A stretch of DNA of 10,175 nt from Sphingomonas sp. (lineage in GTDB: Bacteria; Pseudomonadota; Alphaproteobacteria; Sphingomonadales; Sphingomonadaceae), in contig JACCSV010000325.1 in the NCBI GenBank assembly GCA_013812805.1, forward strand, positions 1-10,175, read 5' to 3'. Position numbers and translations under genes: made by a program. This document shows positions 6,388 to 10,175 of the stretch, piece by piece. Within the stretch, counting starts at the first letter, position 1, and the number at the start of each line of letters is the position of its first letter. The notes under the pieces were generated by a model that was not told where the DNA came from, made no database searches, and saw only the letters and a program-made list of their open reading frames with translations.

Positions 6388-7385
6388 GCGGCGGCGAGAG
6401 CCTTCCGCGAAGCAAGCACGGCATCCGCGGCGCGGCGGTAAAGGGTGGGCAGCCCGGCCGCCCCGATCGTCGCCAGCGGCTGCCACCAGCCGATGCCGAT
6501 AGCCTCGCTTGCGGCAACGATCTCCAGCCGGAGCTCGAAATGGGTGAAGACGTGGCGAACTGACGCAAGTGGCTGCGAGGCCGGCGGCATTTCAGCTGTC
6601 CAGTCGCTTCCCGGGAGCGCTGCCATTCCGCCGAGGAGGCCACTGGCCGGACGCCGCACCAGCCATACCGACCCGCGGTCCTCGATCCAGTAAGCGACAC
6701 CGAAGCGCCGCGGTTTGGGCCGCCGGGCCAGGCGTTCCGGGAAGCGCTCCGGCTCGCCCGATGCGAAGGCGGCGCAGCAATCCTGGAGCGGGCAGGCGTG
6801 GCACAGCCACTGGCGCGGGCGGCAGATGGTTGCTCCAAGGTCCATCATCGCCTGGGCGAAGTCGCCGGCGCGGCCGGCGGGGAGCATTGCATCGACCAGG
6901 CTGCGGATGATTGGCCTGGAAGTGTTTTCAACGCCGTGCAGGCGCGCCGTCACCCGCTCGACATTGGCGTCAACCGCCACCGCCCGCTGCCCGAAGGCGA
7001 TGGCGGCGATTGCGGCTGCGGTATAGTCGCCGATGCCGGGCAGCTTGCGAAGCTCCGCCTCGGTCCGCGGAAAGCCGCCGCTCGCGACGACCGTTCGGGC
7101 GCAGGCGATGAGATTGCGGGCGCGGGCGTAATAGCCGAGCCCGGCCCACTCGCCGAGGACGTCCTCATCGGCGGCCGCGGCAAGTGCCTCGACGCACGGC
7201 CAGCGGGTGACGAAGCGCTCGAACCGTGGGGTGACGGCGGCTACCGTGGTCTGCTGCAACATCACTTCGCTGAGCCAGACGCGGTAGGGATCGGGCGCCG
7301 CCCCGCCCGGCGGGACACGCCACGGCAAGCGCCTGAAGTTATCCACATAATGTTGCAGCAGCCGGTCGGCGGCATTGGCGGGCAT
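6384..7385 (-). CDS. mutY: A/G-specific adenine DNA glycosylase MutY
   Basis: MutY removes adenine mispaired with 8-oxoguanine and so prevents G:C to T:A mutations. The 333-residue product has the full domain set. LSEVMLQQTTVA contains the catalytic Glu40. The helix-hairpin-helix LPGIGDYTAAAI is at 115-126. The catalytic Asp139 is in VDANVERV. The iron-sulfur ligands are Cys188, Cys195, Cys198 and Cys204, spaced C-x6-C-x2-C-x5-C. A C-terminal NUDIX-like 8-oxoG recognition domain runs from about residue 228, with LLGGMAALPG at 250-259 and the FTHFEL version of the FSH loop at 280-285. In the LLGG block Ala-Ala replaces the more usual aromatic-acidic pair. I chose ATG at 7385 because the conserved protein begins here. 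Upstream codons to 7685 are antisense to the divergent DUF721 gene. There is no clear ribosome binding site. It is divergent from dciA and followed by the cytochrome gene. Confidence 0.95.
   Translation of the reverse strand: MPANAADRLLQHYVDNFRRLPWRVPPGGAAPDPYRVWLSEVMLQQTTVAAVTPRFERFVTRWPCVEALAAAADEDVLGEWAGLGYYARARNLIACARTVVASGGFPRTEAELRKLPGIGDYTAAAIAAIAFGQRAVAVDANVERVTARLHGVENTSRPIIRSLVDAMLPAGRAGDFAQAMMDLGATICRPRQWLCHACPLQDCCAAFASGEPERFPERLARRPKPRRFGVAYWIEDRGSVWLVRRPASGLLGGMAALPGSDWTAEMPPASQPLASVRHVFTHFELRLEIVAASEAIGIGWWQPLATIGAAGLPTLYRRAADAVLASRKALAAA
7339..7347 (+). promoter_or_regulatory. Perfect consensus DnaA box upstream of dciA
   Basis: TTATCCACA matches the strong DnaA-binding consensus exactly. 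It lies inside the mutY 5' coding region (codons for Val-Asp-Asn) and 48-66 bp upstream of the two possible dciA start codons. CATAAT (7346-7351), a 4-5/6 match to a -10 element, overlaps its end, but no good -35 is seen. DnaA might regulate dciA or mutY from here. The match is certain; its function is inferred, and the MutY codons could explain part of the sequence. Confidence 0.4.
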
Positions 7386-7412
7386 GGGCCGGCTATGGCA
7401 TGCTCGCCGCCG

Positions 7413-7973
7413 ATGTCGAAGCCCCCGCCGAAGACCGCCAAATACGAGCGCCCGCGTGGCGGCCGTGCGCGCTCCGCTGGCGAATTGGTCGGCTCCGTCG
7501 GCGGCCCCGCGTTCAAGCGCTTCGGCTTCGTCCAGTCGTCGATCGTCAGTCGCTGGCCGGAGATCGTCGGCGCCCGCTATGCCAAGGTGTCGTCGCCGGA
7601 ATCGATCCGTTTCCCGCACGGCCAGAAATCGGGCGGGATCCTGACGCTGCTGGTGCAGGGCGCGCACGCGCCGCTGATGCAGCATCTCGCGCCGCTGATC
7701 ATCGAGCGGGTCAACCGCTTCTTCGGCTATGCGGCGATCGCCAAGGTCGGGTACCGGCAGGGCGCGCCCCTGCCGCAGGCCGCCGTGCCGAAGCGTCCCG
7801 AACTTCGCCCGGTACCGCGCGAAATCGGCGAAGGCTTACGCGAAATCGCCGATCCGGAGCTTCGCGCCTGTCTGGAATCGCTTGCGGCGAGCCTTGCCAC
7901 CAGTAATGGCGCTCCCGAGATTGAGCCGAGCAAGGCCGATCCGATCCCATTGAGCGGAGTAAAGGTGAAATGA
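7413..7973 (+). CDS. dciA: DUF721 / DciA-family protein (replicative helicase loader/operator)
   Basis: DUF721 is the defining domain of DciA, the protein that helps load or operate the replicative helicase DnaB in bacteria lacking DnaC or DnaI. This 186-residue protein is basic near its N terminus (KPPPKTAKYERPRGGRAR) and then shows the DUF721-like block from about residue 22 to 115. That block includes FGFVQSSIVSRWPEIVG, a TLLVQGAHAPLMQHLAPLIIERVNRFFG stretch in two parts, and IAKVGYRQG. The tail is Pro/Glu-rich and probably flexible. Two starts are possible: ATG 7413 (chosen, because the product then begins Met-Ser-Lys) and ATG 7395, which adds six residues. Neither has a ribosome binding site. 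The frame is open much further upstream, but only as antisense of mutY. Its TGA overlaps the next ATG (ATGA), indicating translational coupling with the DsbA-like gene. Family call fairly sure; gene symbol by family only. Confidence 0.88.
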   Translation: MSKPPPKTAKYERPRGGRARSAGELVGSVGGPAFKRFGFVQSSIVSRWPEIVGARYAKVSSPESIRFPHGQKSGGILTLLVQGAHAPLMQHLAPLIIERVNRFFGYAAIAKVGYRQGAPLPQAAVPKRPELRPVPREIGEGLREIADPELRACLESLAASLATSNGAPEIEPSKADPIPLSGVKVK

Positions 7974-8728
7974 AGCCCATCCATTTCCTCATTGCCGGAG
8001 TTGCAGCGCTGGCCAGCGCCGCCTGCAATGCCGAGCAGCAGCCGCAAGGCAGCGCCGGCGCTGGCGCGGCCACCGGTCCGGTCGCGAAAGTCGAGCGTCC
8101 TGCCAGCGGCGACTGGACCGAAGCGGTAGTCGCGACCAACGAGGGCGGCTTCGTGATGGGCAACCCCGATGCGTCAGTGAAGCTGGTCGAGTTCGGATCG
8201 ATGACCTGCTCGGCTTGCGCCGCGTTCGACCAGACGGCGTTGCCGCAGCTGCTCGACAAACATGTCAAGACCGGCAAGGTCAGCTTCGAATTCCGCAACT
8301 TCGTGCGTGATCCCTATGACATCACCGCCGCACTGATCGCCCGCTGCAACGGCGCCAAGACCTTCTTCCCGCTGACTCGGGCGATGTTCGAGGACCAGGC
8401 CGAATGGACGGGCAAGCTGCAGCAGGTGCCGCCCGAGCAGATGCAGGGGCTGCAGTCGATGCCGCCCGAGCAGCAGTTCACGGCCGTCGCCAAGTGGGCC
8501 GGTTTGCAGCAGTTTGCCGCAATGCGCGGAGTCCCGGCGGCAAAGAGCAGCCAGTGCCTTGCCGACCAGAACGAGATTAATCGGCTGGTACAGATGAACA
8601 GCGACGCGACTTCGCAATATGACGTCGCCGGTACGCCAACTTTCCTGATCAACGGCGAGGCGATCAAAGAGCCCGGCTGGCAGGGCCTCGAGCCTGCGAT
8701 TCAGCAGGCGCTTGGCGAAGGCGGATAA
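7970..8728 (+). CDS. DsbA-family periplasmic thiol:disulfide oxidoreductase
   Basis: This is a predicted 252-residue exported thioredoxin-fold protein. Residues 1-18 form a signal sequence (Lys2, then a hydrophobic stretch ending LASAACN). A cysteine follows at 19, but the -3 position is Ser rather than Leu, so it is a poor lipobox and cleavage by signal peptidase I is equally possible. The active site is C80-S-A-C83 in FGSMTCSACAAF. The cis-proline loop is at GTP 221-223 in VAGTPTFLINGE. Cys126 and Cys196 could form a second disulfide. Between them is a Gln-rich insertion with two PPEQ copies. The family introduces or shuffles disulfides in envelope proteins; the partner is unknown. The start ATG at 7970 overlaps the dciA stop and is preceded by AAAGG (7961-7965). 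smc follows after 24 bp, so the three genes likely form one transcript. Confidence 0.92.
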   Translation: MKPIHFLIAGVAALASAACNAEQQPQGSAGAGAATGPVAKVERPASGDWTEAVVATNEGGFVMGNPDASVKLVEFGSMTCSACAAFDQTALPQLLDKHVKTGKVSFEFRNFVRDPYDITAALIARCNGAKTFFPLTRAMFEDQAEWTGKLQQVPPEQMQGLQSMPPEQQFTAVAKWAGLQQFAAMRGVPAAKSSQCLADQNEINRLVQMNSDATSQYDVAGTPTFLINGEAIKEPGWQGLEPAIQQALGEGG

Positions 8729-8729
8729 T

Positions 8730-8756
8730 ATGACGGCGGGGGCTCGGCAGCGGTGA
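8730..8756 (+). other. 8-codon open frame overlapping the smc start; possible coupling leader
   Basis: ATG at 8730, one base after the dsbA-like stop, opens an 8-residue frame (MTAGARQR). Its TGA (8754-8756) overlaps the smc GTG as GTGA. AAGG at about 8718-8721 is a plausible ribosome binding site for this ATG, whereas smc itself lacks one. It could hand ribosomes to smc. Such short frames arise easily by chance. Confidence 0.25.
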
Positions 8757-10175
8757 AGATCCGGCGGCTCAAGCTCGGCGGTTTCAAGAGCTTCGTCGAG
8801 CCCTCGGAGTTGCGCATCGAGCCGGGGCTGACCGGGGTCGTCGGCCCCAACGGTTGCGGCAAGTCCAACCTGCTGGAAGCGATCCGCTGGGTGATGGGCG
8901 AAGGCAGCCCCAAGTCACTTCGTGGCGACGGCATGGAAGACGTGATCTTCGCCGGCACCGCGACCCGCCCCGCGCGCGATTTCGCTGAAGTTTCGATCCT
9001 GATCGAGCGCGAGGAGGGTGACGGCGAGGTCACTCGCCGGATCGAGCGCGGCGCCGGCTCCGCTTACCGGATCGACGGGCGCGACGTTCGCGCCAAGGAC
9101 GTCGCCTTGCTGTTCGCCGACGCCGCCACCGGAGCGCACTCGCCGGCGCTGGTCAGCCAGGGGCGGATCGGCGCGGTAATCGGCGCCAAGCCGACCGAGC
9201 GGCGGCTGATGCTGGAGGAAGCGGCGGGAATTGCCGGCCTGCACGCGCGGCGCAAGGACGCTGAGCAGAAATTGCGGGCGGCCGAGGCCAATTTGGCGCG
9301 GCTGGCGGAGCTGCTCGGCGACCAGGAGAATCGCGCCGCGACGCTCCGGCGGCAGGCGCGCGCCGCAACTCGCTATCGCGAATTGACCGACAAGATCCGG
9401 TCGGTCGAAGCGCGGCTGGTCCACGCGCGCTGGCTGGAGGCCGAGCGGTCGGCCGAACAGGCGCGGAGCGATGCGGCCGCCGCCGCGGCGCAAGTCGAGC
9501 AACTGCAGCAGCAGGCGGAGCAAGCGCGCGCATCGCAGCGGACAGCGGAAGGCGTGCTCGGCGAGCGACGCGGTGCCACGTCGGAGGCGCGGGCACGCGG
9601 GAGCGACGTCGCGCACCAGCTGGCAACCGCCCGCGCCCGGCGCGACACGGTCGAGCGGCGGCTCGGCGAGCTCGAGCGGCTGGACGCCACCACCTCTGCG
9701 GAAATTGCCCGCGAACAGGCGCTGAAAGCCGATGCCGGACGAGCGATCGCGCAACTCCACGGCGAGCGGTCGGTAATCGAGCAAAGTTTTGCCGACAGCG
9801 AGGGGCATGCAGCGCGGCTTGCGGCGGAATTGAGCGGGCTCGAGACCAAGTCACGCGAGGCGGAAGCGGCGCTCGCCGACTTGCTGGCGCGGCAGGCGGC
9901 AATGCGCGCCGAGCGCCGGGTTGCCGAAGCGGCGCTGGAGGCGGCGCACGCGCAGCTTGGGCGGATCGGGGCGGAGCGGGCGAAGCTGGCCGAGCAACTG
10001 GGCGCGGCCGACTTGAAGAGTGAACATATGGCTGCGCGCGATACGGCGATCGCTCGCGCCCAAGCGGCCGAGGAAGCCCGGACCGGGGCCGAAGCGCGGC
10101 TTGCCGCGGCCGAGGAGGGCCGGACCGCGACTGCCGAGACCCGCGACGAGGCGGAGAGCGCGCTTGCCTCGGCTC
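8753..10175 (+). CDS. smc: Chromosome segregation protein SMC, N-terminal part (cut by window end)
   Basis: SMC is the condensin ATPase that, with ScpA and ScpB, organises and segregates the chromosome. The 474 visible codons cover the N-terminal ATPase half-domain and the start of the long coiled coil. The N terminus IRRLKLGGFKSF is followed by Walker A GPNGCGKS at 31-38. Next come LEAIRWVMGE, SLRGDGMEDVIFAGT, VSQGRI with the Q-loop glutamine near 136, and ERRLMLEEAAGI. From about residue 165 the sequence is rich in Ala, Glu, Arg and Leu in heptad style. Full-length relatives are about 1,150 residues, so more than half, including Walker B and the signature motif, lies beyond the window. GTG at 8753 is the only start codon between the preceding in-frame stop (8726-8728) and the conserved N terminus. 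I translated the frame by hand and it is open to the last base. Confidence 0.96.
   Translation, partial: MKIRRLKLGGFKSFVEPSELRIEPGLTGVVGPNGCGKSNLLEAIRWVMGEGSPKSLRGDGMEDVIFAGTATRPARDFAEVSILIEREEGDGEVTRRIERGAGSAYRIDGRDVRAKDVALLFADAATGAHSPALVSQGRIGAVIGAKPTERRLMLEEAAGIAGLHARRKDAEQKLRAAEANLARLAELLGDQENRAATLRRQARAATRYRELTDKIRSVEARLVHARWLEAERSAEQARSDAAAAAAQVEQLQQQAEQARASQRTAEGVLGERRGATSEARARGSDVAHQLATARARRDTVERRLGELERLDATTSAEIAREQALKADAGRAIAQLHGERSVIEQSFADSEGHAARLAAELSGLETKSREAEAALADLLARQAAMRAERRVAEAALEAAHAQLGRIGAERAKLAEQLGAADLKSEHMAARDTAIARAQAAEEARTGAEARLAAAEEGRTATAETRDEAESALASA

Noticed and set aside
6798..7412. Upstream extension of the DUF721 reading frame by about 200 codons
   Set aside because: The extension is antisense to well-conserved MutY domains, including the iron-sulfur and HhH motifs, and shows no domain of its own.
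7386..7685. N-terminal extension of mutY by 100 codons
   Set aside because: The added residues are antisense to DUF721 and look random. The conserved MutY N terminus begins at the ATG at 7385.
8915..9808. 297-codon open frame on the minus strand, antisense to smc
   Set aside because: It mirrors the coiled-coil codons of smc, has no family motifs, and smc on the plus strand is certain.
1..10175. tRNA, rRNA, CRISPR, insertion sequence, toxin-antitoxin or phage elements
   Set aside because: I looked on both strands and saw no repeat arrays, transposase motifs, terminal inverted repeats or cloverleaf-like segments. Nearly every base is accounted for by recognised genes.

Overview
The window is a dense, GC-rich stretch of bacterial chromosome. 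It holds ten protein genes, of which the first and last are cut by the window edges, and almost no intergenic space. Gene content and protein style point to an alphaproteobacterium, most likely a sphingomonad. The clues are an SdhA of alphaproteobacterial type, a membrane-anchored CycM-like cytochrome c, and the cluster mutY / DUF721 (DciA) / DsbA-like / smc. The organism assignment is inference from protein sequence only. I see no RNA genes, insertion sequences, CRISPR arrays or phage genes, and no stretch over 300 bases lacks a gene.

Left part (1-3225, + strand). The 3' nine-tenths of sdhA (succinate dehydrogenase flavoprotein) is followed after 5 bp by a small four-helix membrane protein (DUF2269 type). 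That gene overlaps by a GTGA junction a saccharopine-dehydrogenase-like Rossmann oxidoreductase. The usual partner sdhB does not follow sdhA and is not elsewhere in the window.

Middle (3226-5653, + strand). A 109-bp gap carries a small hairpin inside a 20-codon open frame, then comes creD (inner-membrane protein, without creBC beside it). A short gap holding a perfect 7-bp stem separates creD from a LOG-family (TIGR00730-type) nucleotide hydrolase-like gene.

Minus-strand pair (7385 down to 5660). mutY (adenine DNA glycosylase) is followed by a membrane-anchored c-type cytochrome. The cytochrome gene converges on the LOG gene with only 6 bp between the stop codons.

Right part (7395/7413-10175, + strand). 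dciA (DUF721, replicative helicase loader/operator), a DsbA-family periplasmic thiol oxidoreductase and smc form a tightly coupled cluster. It is transcribed divergently from mutY with only 9-27 bp between start codons. A perfect consensus DnaA box (TTATCCACA) lies inside the 5' end of mutY, about 50-75 bp upstream of dciA. Because dciA serves replication initiation, this box is the most interesting regulatory candidate here.

Overall this is mostly housekeeping sequence. I did not find a convincing new defence, mobile or biosynthetic system. The items most worth a second look are the DnaA box, the displaced sdhB with the DUF2269/oxidoreductase pair in its place, and the small open frames and hairpins just before creD, the LOG gene and smc.
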